The translations under genes and the position numbers were made by a program. Shown here in pieces: positions 15,824 through 24,698 of a stretch of DNA of 64,000 bases. Source of the DNA: CAVWDI01 sp963793095 (lineage in GTDB: Bacteria; Chloroflexota; Anaerolineae; Anaerolineales; UBA4823); the NCBI GenBank assembly GCA_963793095.1, contig CAWBYY010000002.1:868001-932000 (forward strand), read 5' to 3'. The first letter of the stretch is position 1; each line of letters opens with the position of its first letter. The notes under the pieces were generated by a model. The model ran no database searches and was not told the DNA's origin. It was given only the letters and a program-made list of their open reading frames with translations.

Positions 15824-15946
15824 ATGGCAAAAAAGGATAAGAAACCGAGCAGTGAAACCAGAAATTTGCGGATTCAGCAAATCATCTTTATCATATTCGG
15901 GGTGATCATTATATTATCAATGGTGCTTGCTTTAGTGGCAAAATAG
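15824..15946 (+). CDS. 40-residue single-pass membrane peptide
   Basis: An ATG at 15824, with TTGGAG seven bases upstream, opens 40 codons ending in TAG. The peptide has a basic N-terminus (MAKKDKKPSS) and one hydrophobic segment of about 20 residues (IIFIIFGVIIILSMVLALVA). It lies 61 bases after uvrC and converges on the pseudo-recombinase. Tail-anchored micro-membrane proteins of this shape are common and hard to classify. I do not recognise a family. Confidence 0.55.
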   Translation: MAKKDKKPSSETRNLRIQQIIFIIFGVIIILSMVLALVAK

Positions 15947-15955
15947 ACCAGTTGA

Positions 15956-16876
15956 TTAATATCCCTGTGATAGTTGTCTTAGCTTCATGCTGACTTCTCG
16001 CCATTGAACTTTTGAAATCCCGAGTTTCTGGCGGATCCGGTCGTGTTCCACCCCGGCACGCCAGTCGTTGAGTGCGCATGTCCAGCGGCACATATCGAAG
16101 GAGAGATGTTTTTCAATAGCAGCATCCCGGCTTAAATCTTCAAGCAAGTATTCCAACCTTCTGGGCGACCAGGGAAATAAGCGCTCGTCGAGCTGATGTT
16201 GTGCAGAATATTCGTAATATGCCTCGATCCAGTCTTCTGGAAGGGCGATCTTTCTTTCTTTGTATCGCTGCTGTGGGCTGGCATAACGCACATAAAGAAA
16301 CGGTCCAGAGGGCGCATCCAGTTCGATATGGTTGGGACTTAAAGCCAGGCATTCGCCTTTTTTGATCCCGGTAGATAGCAGCAGTGATACCAGGGTATAG
16401 TACCTGGTATCCTTTTTCTCAGCCATGCGGTACTGCCTGGCTGCCTCCAGTACAGCGCCTGTTTCATCTTCTGTCAAAACCACCGGTAATGGGCTGATCA
16501 CTGTCTTCTGGGGGATTTTCTCTGCGGGATCGACTGAGAGGACGCCGTTTTTGTACAACCACCGGAAGAATGATTTTAGGGAAGTAATTCGCCTGGAGGT
16601 GGTTTTTGGGCTGCATGGGATGCCTCTTCCGGATTGCATCCAGCTGAGAAAGTTATTGAGATCAGTAATGGATATACTTCCAATGGTCCGGTCTGGCCAG
16701 AGATAAGAAGCGAACAACCGCAGGTCGGCTGTGAATGCTTTTATCGTGTGCGGTGAAAGGGCTTGATCATCGAGGTAAATTGCCCATGCTTCTATCGTAG
16801 GTGGAAAATGGGAATCTGGGGTGATGTGGGCACTGGTTTGCAGATTCGCTCTGGGTGGGATTGTAGCAGTAACCAT
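15956..16876 (-). CDS. Tyrosine-recombinase-fold protein lacking catalytic residues
   Basis: 306 residues from ATG 16876, which follows GAGGAG by six bases. The N-terminal SAM-like core-binding domain (YLDDQALSPHTIKAFTADLR, then SPKTTSRRITSLKSFFRWLY) and the C-terminal integrase fold are clear, as in XerC/XerD. The catalytic residues are not: box I is TGIKKGE where TGLRxSE is expected (Arg to Lys), box II is DMCRWT for HxLRHT (both His lost, Arg kept), and the C-terminal LGISKVQWREVSMKL aligns a Ser at the nucleophilic Tyr. It should still fold and perhaps bind DNA but should not cleave it. It is not next to other mobile genes. Confidence 0.8.
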   Translation of the reverse strand: MVTATIPPRANLQTSAHITPDSHFPPTIEAWAIYLDDQALSPHTIKAFTADLRLFASYLWPDRTIGSISITDLNNFLSWMQSGRGIPCSPKTTSRRITSLKSFFRWLYKNGVLSVDPAEKIPQKTVISPLPVVLTEDETGAVLEAARQYRMAEKKDTRYYTLVSLLLSTGIKKGECLALSPNHIELDAPSGPFLYVRYASPQQRYKERKIALPEDWIEAYYEYSAQHQLDERLFPWSPRRLEYLLEDLSRDAAIEKHLSFDMCRWTCALNDWRAGVEHDRIRQKLGISKVQWREVSMKLRQLSQGY

Positions 16877-16926
16877 TTTAATCTCCTCGTATTGCGGATA
16901 GATTATTCGCATAGTTAAACAAAACT

Positions 16927-16955
16927 AGTTTAAATTAAAAAATAATCGCTGTCAA
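16927..16955 (-). promoter_or_regulatory. Putative promoter of the recombinase-like gene
   Basis: TTGACA (16955-16950) and TAAACT (16932-16927) are 17 bases apart on the minus strand. The palindrome AAACTAGTTT covers the -10 region. Confidence 0.45.
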
Positions 16956-17133
16956 TTCGTTATATATTAGAGCAAGATTCGTTCCAGTTGATTGTTTATA
17001 AATATTCTTGTTGGTTGGTAAAAGAAGGGTTCAGGAATCTCCTTATTTATGTGGGGAATGGATTTAAGAGTATAATTTTTCCAGTTATTTGATCGGTACA
17101 GATTTTGTGTAGTAATCTCAGAGGATGGTCCAG

Positions 17134-17595
17134 ATGAGAATAAATAAAACCCAAAATAAATTTGTTGTAATATTTATCATCATTTCCGCTGCCTTTGTGG
17201 TGGCGGCATGCAGCCAGCCTTCCCCAACAGTGGTAACGGAGCAGGTCCAGGAAACGCCTCAACTTGAGCTCCCATATCCGCCCCCGGGAGAAGAAGTAGT
17301 TATAAATCCAAAACCAACCACCATGGCATATCCAGCACCGGGTGAAGAGGTCATAATCCAGGATGAAGAATTTCAGAATTTCAGGGATGGGGATGAAATT
17401 ATGTGGCGTGAGGCTGAAACGATCCTTATGAGCGGGGTGGTTGAGAGCGTGATCCAGACTCACAACCTGGAAGTCACTCTAGTGCTGAAAGACGGAACAA
17501 GATTATTTACTGAAGAACCGCAAATAGACGAGGTAATAAAGGTAATCGGTCTGTGCGGTGATCTTTGTGAAAACATTCGGGTGGCGACTGAGTAG
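17134..17595 (+). CDS. Uncharacterised lipoprotein
   Basis: About 153 residues with a short basic N-terminus, a hydrophobic segment and a lipobox VVAAC. A Pro/Glu-rich spacer contains two related repeats, YPPPGEEVVI and YPAPGEEVII. The C-terminal 70 residues (MSGVVESVIQTHNLEVTLVL, then a Cys-x3-Cys in GLCGDLCE) form a small folded domain that I do not recognise. ATG 17134 is preferred over ATG 17125 because AGAGG is nine bases before it and none suits the earlier one. Confidence 0.65.
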   Translation: MRINKTQNKFVVIFIIISAAFVVAACSQPSPTVVTEQVQETPQLELPYPPPGEEVVINPKPTTMAYPAPGEEVIIQDEEFQNFRDGDEIMWREAETILMSGVVESVIQTHNLEVTLVLKDGTRLFTEEPQIDEVIKVIGLCGDLCENIRVATE

Positions 17596-17655
17596 TTATC
17601 AGGCAGTTAATAACCTGACACTATATTTTTTGATCTTTGCCTGTTCGACAACCTG

Positions 17656-18246
17656 TTAGCGATTGGTAGACTGCTGGTCTTCGATCAGATTCCCCTCCAG
17701 CCCTAACTGGGGTGCTGTTTCGCGCATTGCAGAAATGACATTCGATGTATGCTCCCACAGCGGAATCCCAAATTCCTCAGCAGCGCTTTCAATTTCTTCC
17801 CGGTTTGCGCCAGCGGCAAAAGCTTTGTCTTTCCACTTTTTCTTAACCGATTTTACATTCAGATCATACAGAGAGCGGGATGGCCTGACAAGCGCGACTG
17901 CCACGATTAATCCGGTGATTTCGTCGCATGCATATAGCGCTTTCTCCATCCTGGTCTCCCTTGGTATCCCGGTATGGTCTGCGTGGCTCTGAATCGCCCG
18001 GATAACTTCTTCTGGCACATTCCGCTCTCGCAGTATCGGAGCACCGGCCTGAGGGTGTTGTTCCAATGTGGGGTGAATCTCCCAATCAAAATCATGCAGC
18101 AATCCAGTCAAACTCCACATTTCCACGTCTTCTTCAAATATCTCGGCGTAAAACCGCATGCAGGCTTCGACGGACAACATATGCCGGATCAAATTTTCAT
18201 TTTTTACATACTCCTGGACAATCTGGTAGCCTTCTTCACGGTTCAT
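17656..18246 (-). CDS. HD-domain phosphohydrolase
   Basis: 196 residues with the HD metal site: RHMLSVEACM, then GLLHDFDWEIHP (the His-Asp pair) and QSHADHTGIP. This matches the single-domain HDIG-like hydrolases that act on nucleotides or phosphorylated metabolites. The start overlaps the stop of the upstream YdcF-like gene as ATGA, so the two are translationally coupled. Confidence 0.85.
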   Translation of the reverse strand: MNREEGYQIVQEYVKNENLIRHMLSVEACMRFYAEIFEEDVEMWSLTGLLHDFDWEIHPTLEQHPQAGAPILRERNVPEEVIRAIQSHADHTGIPRETRMEKALYACDEITGLIVAVALVRPSRSLYDLNVKSVKKKWKDKAFAAGANREEIESAAEEFGIPLWEHTSNVISAMRETAPQLGLEGNLIEDQQSTNR

Positions 18247-18905
18247 TGGGCCTCCAATGGAAAGATGGGTTCCGGGTTACCAAGAACTGGGGTTGGTTTG
18301 CTGATGTATATATGCCAGAACGCGGCCATTGTTGCTGGGATTTCGCGTAAATTCCAGAATACCTGTGATCTCCTGCGGTAAAAATTCGCATCCGTGTGGA
18401 CTCCGACCGCAGATACTCCCAGGAAATTGCAGGTAAAAATCGCCCGCGGGAGGTGAAATTTTTGGGTGACCAGGATCACTTCTTTGAGGCCAAAGATTTC
18501 ACGCGCCCGGTAACAGGTGTCATATGTCCGGCGGCCTGCATAATCCAGCACCATCACTTCCTCCGGTAACCCCAGATTGAGAGCAAACTCCTTCATTGCC
18601 CCGGGCTCATTGTAATATTCGAATCGATTATCCCCGCTCATGAGGATTTTTGAAATTTTACCTGCCCTGTACAGTTCAACCGCAGTTAATACCCGGTCGC
18701 GCAGAACAGATGTCGGAGTGCCATCCCTTCGCAGCCCGGCGCCAAAAACGACAGCTGCTGGCTTGCTGGGAGCGCTCTGAACATCAAATACCCGTGCTCT
18801 GGCATAATAGTATGTCACAATTCTGCTGAGGGTGATTGCTGATACCAGAACTATAACGGATATGAGTATTAGCAACAGAATTACCTGCATTGTTCTGTAT
18901 AACAC
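18243..18905 (-). CDS. YdcF/SanA-like membrane protein (DUF218)
   Basis: 220 residues: one N-terminal membrane segment, then the DUF218 domain with VVFGAGLRRDGTPTSVLRDR, ILMSGDNRFEYYNEPGAM, DYAGRRTYDTCYRAREIF and LVTQKFHLPRAI. SanA, ElyC and YdcF of this family are linked to envelope integrity and peptidoglycan-precursor use. The start is GTG 18905 or ATG 18890; neither has a good ribosome site. Confidence 0.88.
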   Translation of the reverse strand: MLYRTMQVILLLILISVIVLVSAITLSRIVTYYYARARVFDVQSAPSKPAAVVFGAGLRRDGTPTSVLRDRVLTAVELYRAGKISKILMSGDNRFEYYNEPGAMKEFALNLGLPEEVMVLDYAGRRTYDTCYRAREIFGLKEVILVTQKFHLPRAIFTCNFLGVSAVGVHTDANFYRRRSQVFWNLREIPATMAAFWHIYISKPTPVLGNPEPIFPLEAQ

Positions 18906-19027
18906 TGCCGGATTTTACCACTACCATTGTAAACCATAAGCGGTTAATCTCATTTTTCAGCCAATATTTATTTTAATTTTCAATTTTATTCCTCCTTGCA
19001 GTGCATCATTCAAGCGATTACAATCCC

Positions 19028-20419
19028 ATGACCATGGCGATGGACCGAGAATACCAGGATGCTTTGGATTACCTGTACACCTTTGTTGATTACAGTTTAA
19101 CGCGTTCATTCAGATATACTCCGGATAAATTTGATCTAGACAGGATGCGGGAATTTAGCGACTATTTAAAATTTCCGCAGGATTCCTATCCGGTTATCCA
19201 CGTTGCCGGTACGAAAGGGAAAGGTTCTGTATCAGCATTATGCGCCAGCGCTTTGCAGTCTGCTGGGTATGATGTGGGACTGTATACATCCCCTCATTTG
19301 CAGGAATTTACAGAGCGTATTAGATTGAATGGTCGCGATATTTCCCGGGCTGATTTTGTTGAGCTGGTAAAAGAGGTCAAACCGTATTTAGAGGCAGGCA
19401 CCCAGCTCACGACTTTCGAAATCGCCACCGGCCTGGCTCTTCTATATTTTGCCAGGATGAAAGCTAATGCAGTTGTTCTGGAGGTGGGTTTGGGGGGGAG
19501 ATTGGACGCCACCAATATTGTTAATCCAATCGTCACGGTGATTACCTCGATTTCTTATGACCATTCAGAATTTCTTGGCGACACTCTGGCAAAAATCGCT
19601 GGTGAAAAAGCTGGCATTATAAAACCCGGGGTGCCTTTGGTGCTCTCTCCCCAGAAAGAAGAAGCCCTGAATAAGATTACAGGTAAGGCGCAGGAGCTGA
19701 ATGCTCCCCTGATTCAGGTTGGACGCGATTATTTATTTGCGCCATTTTCGCATACCACCCAGAACCAGACTTTTCTGGTATGGTCGGCATCTGAACAACC
19801 TCTGGTTGATGCATATATCGAATCCGGTGGGATATTAGAATGGGAACCTACCCGGCTTACAATTCCGTTGTTGGGCTACCACCAGGTAGAAAATGCCGCT
19901 ACCGCTTATACAACCCTGCAAATATCCCGCAAGAGCGGGTTGGAAATTAGCGAGGGACATATCCAGGCTGGATTTAAAGCAGTAGAATGGCCCGCCCGGT
20001 TTGAAATCCTTCAGATGAATCCAGTGGTTATTATTGATTCAGCCCATAATCGCGATTCTGCTTTGAAATTGCGCCTTGCTCTGGATGACTATTTTCCCGG
20101 GAAAAGAGTAGTTCTGGTTTTCGGGGCTTCGGAGGACAAAGATATTGATGGCATGTTCGCCGAGTTAATGCCCAGGGTGGAACAAGTTATTGCAACCAAA
20201 TCCTACCATCCCCGGGCTTTGGAACCCGAAACCCTGGTAGAAACAGCCCATCGGTTTGGGCGTCCTGTGAGAGTGGTTACAGAGGTGGAAGATGCAGTCG
20301 AAACGGCTATGAGAATGGCTAATGAGAACAGCCTCGTACTGGTGGCTGGAAGCATTTTTATCGCCGCTGGCGCTAGGCATACCTGGTACAATCGGAATCA
20401 TGAGCAGGGAACCGAATAG
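19028..20419 (+). CDS. folC: Bifunctional folylpolyglutamate/dihydrofolate synthase
   Basis: Adds glutamate to folates in the cytoplasm. The P loop is HVAGTKGKGSVSAL, followed by LYTSPHLQEFTERIRLNG, FEIATGLALLYFA, VVLEVGLGGRLDATNIV and the mobile-loop SISYDHSEFLGDTLAKIAGEKAG (split here at the loop). The C-domain has DSAHNRDSALKLRLALDDYF. About 463 residues. Four starts are possible (GTG 19001, ATG 19028, 19034, 19040), none with a clear ribosome site. lon follows 38 bases later. Confidence 0.93.
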   Translation: MTMAMDREYQDALDYLYTFVDYSLTRSFRYTPDKFDLDRMREFSDYLKFPQDSYPVIHVAGTKGKGSVSALCASALQSAGYDVGLYTSPHLQEFTERIRLNGRDISRADFVELVKEVKPYLEAGTQLTTFEIATGLALLYFARMKANAVVLEVGLGGRLDATNIVNPIVTVITSISYDHSEFLGDTLAKIAGEKAGIIKPGVPLVLSPQKEEALNKITGKAQELNAPLIQVGRDYLFAPFSHTTQNQTFLVWSASEQPLVDAYIESGGILEWEPTRLTIPLLGYHQVENAATAYTTLQISRKSGLEISEGHIQAGFKAVEWPARFEILQMNPVVIIDSAHNRDSALKLRLALDDYFPGKRVVLVFGASEDKDIDGMFAELMPRVEQVIATKSYHPRALEPETLVETAHRFGRPVRVVTEVEDAVETAMRMANENSLVLVAGSIFIAAGARHTWYNRNHEQGTE

Positions 20420-20457
20420 GCATCCGGAATCACATTTTTTAAAATTGGATAATTAAA

Positions 20458-22998
20458 ATGAAAGATAACGACTGGTTTTTCAGGGATGATGATATTTTTG
20501 GAGAAGCCCTTCACCGCCGAACGGAGGAACTCTACCGCATTCCCGATTCCATCCCCGATGAAAATGGCTTGATTCAGTGTCCACTGCTTCCTTTGAGAGA
20601 CCTGGTTGTATATCCCCACATGGTCTCACCGGTGTTTCTTTCCCAAAAAATTGCTTTGGCGGCAGTTGAAGAGTCTCAGCTTCGCAACCAGACCGTTATT
20701 GCGCTAACTTTGCGTGACCCGGAAATTGAAAAACCAGCCCCAGAGGACTTTTTTTCAGTGGGTGTGGAAATGGCTGTTGGGCGGTTACTCACTATGCCAG
20801 ACAATTCCAGCTCGGCTCTTGTTCAGGGCAGGCGAAGAGTTGAAGTAGTTAAATTTGTAAAGAAAAAATCTTATATGGCTGTAATTGCCAGACCCGTTTA
20901 TGATGTCCAGGAGATCAATCAGGAAATTGAAGCATTAATGCGAACAGTCCGAGAAATGTTCCAGAAGTGCGTTCAATTGGATCGCAGTTTACCGGAAGAA
21001 ACATATCTGTATGCATTGAATATTGAAGATCCCGGCTGGTTGGCGGATATGATTGTAACGGCTGTTGCGCCGCCGCTTGATGTGCGCCAGGACCTTCTAG
21101 CGGTGATTGATCCCTTCGAGCGCCTGGAACATGTGATCAATCTGCTTGCCCGGGAAGCGGATGTCCTCGAACTGGAAGATAAGATTCACGCCCGCGCCCA
21201 GAGTGAGGTGGACCGCACGCAGCGCGAATTTTATTTACGGGAGCAGATGAAAGTAATCCAGACCGAATTGGGCGAGAACGACCTGTGGACCCAGGAAATG
21301 ATAGAGTTGCAAACCAGGGTCGAAACAGCTGAACTTCCGGAGGAGGTTCAGGTGCGCTGCTTAAAGGAGGTTAATCGCCTGGGGCAAATGCCTCCCATGT
21401 CTCCTGAAGTTGGGATCATCCGAACCTACATTGAATGGTTTCTGGAATTGCCTTGGAAAGAATTTACTGAGGATAACCTTGATGTGCTTCATGCTGAAGA
21501 GACTCTCGAAAGCCAGCATTACGGTCTGCCGCGCGCCAAAGACAGGGTTCTTGAATATATAGCCGTTCGCAGTTTGGGACCTAAAAAACTCCGTCAGCCG
21601 ATCTTGTGCTTTGTGGGTCCGCCAGGTACTGGAAAGACCTCTCTTGGTCGTTCCATTGCCGATGCACTGGGTCGCAAGTTTGTCAGGCTGTCGTTGGGTG
21701 GGGTAAGGGACGAAGCAGAAATTCGCGGCCACCGGCGTACATATATCGGAGCTCTACCGGGCAGAATTTTACAGACCATGCGAAGGGCTGGCACAATCAA
21801 TCCCTTGTTTATGCTGGATGAAATTGATAAATTGGGACAGGATTTTCGCGGCGACCCCTCATCCGCTCTCCTAGAAGTTCTCGATCCTGAACAAAACTTC
21901 AGTTTCTCGGACCATTATTTGGAATTGCCTTACGATCTTTCAAAAGTAATGTTTATTACCACTGCCAATACATCCTTATCCATCCCTCCGGCTCTGCTGG
22001 ATCGGATGGAAGTGATCGAATTTCCCGGTTATATTGAAGAGGAAAAGATTGAGATTGCAAAGCGGTTTCTGGTCCCGCGCCAGGCTGAAGAGAATGGGTT
22101 GGAATTGGATGAAGTCAAATTTCCTGAGCTTACCCTGAAGCGAATCATACATGAATACACATATGAAGCCGGGGTGCGTAACCTGGAGAGGGAGATAGGC
22201 AGGACTTTGCGTAAAATCGCCAGGTTAAAAGCCGAGAAAAAGAAGATTCCAAGTAGGGTAAATGCCTCCTCGCTGGAACGTTTCCTGGGTCCACCGCAGT
22301 ACTTCAACCTTGAAGCCGAGGAGAAGGATGAAATCGGTGTAGCAACCGCAATTGCCTGGACTGAGAGTGGCGGTGAGATAATGCCGGTTGAAGTGCTTCT
22401 GGTTGAGGGTAAAGGGAATTTGCAAATAACAGGGCAGATAGGTTCGGTGATGCAGGAATCTGCTCAGGCTGCGCTTACATACCTGAAATCGCGGGTCGAT
22501 ATTTTAAAAATCGACCCCGAATATTTCGAGCAGATTGATATCCACATCCACGTCCCTGAAGGGGGGATTCCAAAGGATGGCCCCAGCGCTGGCATTACAA
22601 TCTGCACAGCCCTGGTATCCGGGTTCACCAGGCGACCGGTATTTCGGGATATTGGCATGTCGGGTGAGATCACTCTGCGTGGAAGGATTCTGCCGGTTGG
22701 CGGGATACGGGAGAAAATACTTGCTGCTCATAGGGCGGGTTTGAAAAAAGTGCTTATCCCTGAAAAGAATAAGAAAGACCTGGTTGAGATTTCCAGGCGA
22801 GTACAGCGGGAGATGGATATCATTCAGGTCAGTCATATGGACCAGGTACTGGAAATCGCCATTGGTCCGATCACTGCCCCTAAGCCATCCTCCCAAAAAA
22901 CTGGAAAAACTGCCCGAAAAACCCATGACCAGAACAAAACCAAAAATGCAGCCAGCGATGCGGGGCGCGGGAGTCCGTCGATTCAATCGGGGGCTTGA
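20458..22998 (+). CDS. lon: ATP-dependent protease Lon
   Basis: 846 residues with the three LonA parts: the N-terminal substrate-binding domain (CPLLPLRDLVVYPHMVSPVF), the AAA+ module with Walker A GPPGTGKT near residue 387 and MLDEIDKLG, and the C-terminal protease. The catalytic dyad is Ser710 in PKDGPSAG and Lys753 in GGIREKILAAH, 43 residues apart as in other LonA proteins. The basic C-terminal tail is longer than usual. It degrades damaged and regulatory proteins. Confidence 0.97.
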   Translation: MKDNDWFFRDDDIFGEALHRRTEELYRIPDSIPDENGLIQCPLLPLRDLVVYPHMVSPVFLSQKIALAAVEESQLRNQTVIALTLRDPEIEKPAPEDFFSVGVEMAVGRLLTMPDNSSSALVQGRRRVEVVKFVKKKSYMAVIARPVYDVQEINQEIEALMRTVREMFQKCVQLDRSLPEETYLYALNIEDPGWLADMIVTAVAPPLDVRQDLLAVIDPFERLEHVINLLAREADVLELEDKIHARAQSEVDRTQREFYLREQMKVIQTELGENDLWTQEMIELQTRVETAELPEEVQVRCLKEVNRLGQMPPMSPEVGIIRTYIEWFLELPWKEFTEDNLDVLHAEETLESQHYGLPRAKDRVLEYIAVRSLGPKKLRQPILCFVGPPGTGKTSLGRSIADALGRKFVRLSLGGVRDEAEIRGHRRTYIGALPGRILQTMRRAGTINPLFMLDEIDKLGQDFRGDPSSALLEVLDPEQNFSFSDHYLELPYDLSKVMFITTANTSLSIPPALLDRMEVIEFPGYIEEEKIEIAKRFLVPRQAEENGLELDEVKFPELTLKRIIHEYTYEAGVRNLEREIGRTLRKIARLKAEKKKIPSRVNASSLERFLGPPQYFNLEAEEKDEIGVATAIAWTESGGEIMPVEVLLVEGKGNLQITGQIGSVMQESAQAALTYLKSRVDILKIDPEYFEQIDIHIHVPEGGIPKDGPSAGITICTALVSGFTRRPVFRDIGMSGEITLRGRILPVGGIREKILAAHRAGLKKVLIPEKNKKDLVEISRRVQREMDIIQVSHMDQVLEIAIGPITAPKPSSQKTGKTARKTHDQNKTKNAASDAGRGSPSIQSGA

Positions 22999-23007
22999 GT
23001 TACTGCC

Positions 23008-24144
23008 TTATTGGCATTCATTCGCAAGATGTTCCTCGAATGTTTCTGCGAATGAATGGCCTCCGGAGCCGTCACAGGCAGCCCGGAAATACAGAAAATT
23101 GGTGTTTGCTGGATAAGCAACTGCCCGTATCGCGTTGAGCCCGGGATTTGAGATAGGACCTGGCGGCAAACCCGCATATATATATGTGTTATAAGGGGAA
23201 TCAAACAGCAGGTTATCAGAGCTGATGGGATTTGTCCACCAGGTTTCCTGGTCGTGATTGTATCCGATAGCATACTGCACGGTAGGGTCAGACTCGAGTT
23301 TTTGTCCCTTTGCAATCCGGTTCAGGAAGACCGACGCTATAATGGGGGCCTCTTCTTCTAATATGGATTCGCGTTGAATGATTGAAGCCAGGATAACAGC
23401 CTGGTGCATGGAGAGTCCGTGCTGGTTAAAACCATCGATTAAATCGTTCCCAACTTTGAGCTGGAAATTTTCAGTGGTTCTGGCGATAAATTCTTCAGCG
23501 GTTATTTCTCTGGGGAAATTGTAAATATCAGGATAAAGAAATCCCTCGAAAGAAGTTATCTCTCCGCCACCGAGACTTACACCTAGTTCCATCGGGGGAA
23601 TATTAATTGTCTTGAGGAATGCTTCAGGTGAAATGTTTAATCCAGAGGTCGGTAATGCAGCCGCGATCTCTTCCGAGCGCCAACCGGGAAGAATGCTGAA
23701 TTTAATATCGTCTGGTGTCGAATCCTGCAGCTTGCTCGCGACCTGCAGGCTGGTCATGCCTGAGCTGAGTTTGTATTCTCCGGCTTGGATTGTTTTGTCC
23801 ATCCCTGAATATTCTAGAAAATTTCGAAATGCGTTCGCGTTTCTGATAATTCCCTGCGCCTCCAATCGATTGGTTAATTCGAATGTGTTTTCTCCCAGGG
23901 GGATTGTGAATGTTTGCGGTGTCCCGGTGTTGTTGTATGGAATTAGCAGATCATCCTGGCTGGCCAGTAAAAGGATGGAGAGATATGCCCGCCCAACGCG
24001 ATCGAGTTCGTTTGAGGGGTTTCCAAATTTTTGTGCAGCCATATTCGGAAAACCATACACAATTAATCCCACCAGCACGCTTCCCAAACAAACAATGGTG
24101 ATGGTTGAAAAGATGATTAAGATGGTTGGTGTATGGCGCTTCAT
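23008..24144 (-). CDS. mltG: Endolytic murein transglycosylase MltG
   Basis: 378 residues: an N-terminal membrane anchor (TILIIFSTITIVCLGSVLVG), a LysM-like segment and the YceG core with catalytic Glu in ASIIQRES, then SVFLNRIAKGQKLESDPTVQ, YNTYIYAGLPPGPISNPG and a terminal HSFAETFEEH. MltG cleaves nascent glycan strands during wall growth and shows that the cell has peptidoglycan. It converges on lon with only nine bases between stops. It follows ruvX by 28 bases. Confidence 0.95.
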   Translation of the reverse strand: MKRHTPTILIIFSTITIVCLGSVLVGLIVYGFPNMAAQKFGNPSNELDRVGRAYLSILLLASQDDLLIPYNNTGTPQTFTIPLGENTFELTNRLEAQGIIRNANAFRNFLEYSGMDKTIQAGEYKLSSGMTSLQVASKLQDSTPDDIKFSILPGWRSEEIAAALPTSGLNISPEAFLKTINIPPMELGVSLGGGEITSFEGFLYPDIYNFPREITAEEFIARTTENFQLKVGNDLIDGFNQHGLSMHQAVILASIIQRESILEEEAPIIASVFLNRIAKGQKLESDPTVQYAIGYNHDQETWWTNPISSDNLLFDSPYNTYIYAGLPPGPISNPGLNAIRAVAYPANTNFLYFRAACDGSGGHSFAETFEEHLANECQ

Positions 24145-24172
24145 TCGTTATTACCCGGAGATGATGCCGGTA

Positions 24173-24625
24173 TCAGGTGGTTCCTTTTCCTTCTGGAAGT
24201 TGATTTGACCGGGGAGGTTTGTTTAAATCAAGATATGTCTGCAGTATAAACGTTGCCGCGATGTCGTCTATTTGTTTTTTCCTCTTTTTTTGTGGGATCC
24301 CCATATTGATGCCGGCCTGGTAAGCCTCCCTGGTACTGCCGCTTTCATCCCACATAATAATGGGAAGGTCGCATTGACTTCGAATCTCTTCCGCCAGGCG
24401 CCGGGCGTTTTTACTTTGATTTGTGGGCATATTATCGCTGTTGAGCGCTTCGCCAATAATAATTTTGCTGATATTGTTTTCAGCCGCCAGTTTTACTATG
24501 GCGAATGCATCTTTTTGCCGCGATTTATGGACGAGTATCGAGTGAGGATTGGCGATAGTGCCGGTAGGGTCGCTGATTGCGATACCAATCCGTTTTTCAC
24601 CCGGGTCAACTGCCATAACTTTCAT
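24173..24625 (-). CDS. ruvX: Putative pre-16S rRNA nuclease / Holliday-junction resolvase fold (YqgF)
   Basis: 150 residues from ATG 24625. The RNase-H-like fold is shown by VMAVDPGEKRIGIAISDPTG, SKIIIGEALN, WDESGSTREAYQAG and KKQIDDIAATFILQTYLD. The usual family residue after the third Asp is replaced (DESGSTR for DERLTT), a conservative change. YqgF processes 16S rRNA precursors. The alaS-ruvX-mltG order is common; here four sugar genes separate alaS from ruvX. Confidence 0.92.
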   Translation of the reverse strand: MKVMAVDPGEKRIGIAISDPTGTIANPHSILVHKSRQKDAFAIVKLAAENNISKIIIGEALNSDNMPTNQSKNARRLAEEIRSQCDLPIIMWDESGSTREAYQAGINMGIPQKKRKKQIDDIAATFILQTYLDLNKPPRSNQLPEGKGTT

Positions 24626-24698
24626 GTGAAATCTAATTCCTGGAACATAAAATAGCAACTTGTTTATCAGGCATTGCAGGAGGATTAAGTCCTATGAA

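Noticed and set aside
15956..16955. Active integrase with an attachment site
   Set aside because: The catalytic residues are absent, no direct repeats or phage/ICE genes flank the gene, and no tRNA is adjacent.
18930..18995. AAGGAGG on the minus strand followed by a TTG frame near 18985
   Set aside because: The frame ends after eight codons and no gene continues; it is not more than a chance ribosome-site sequence.
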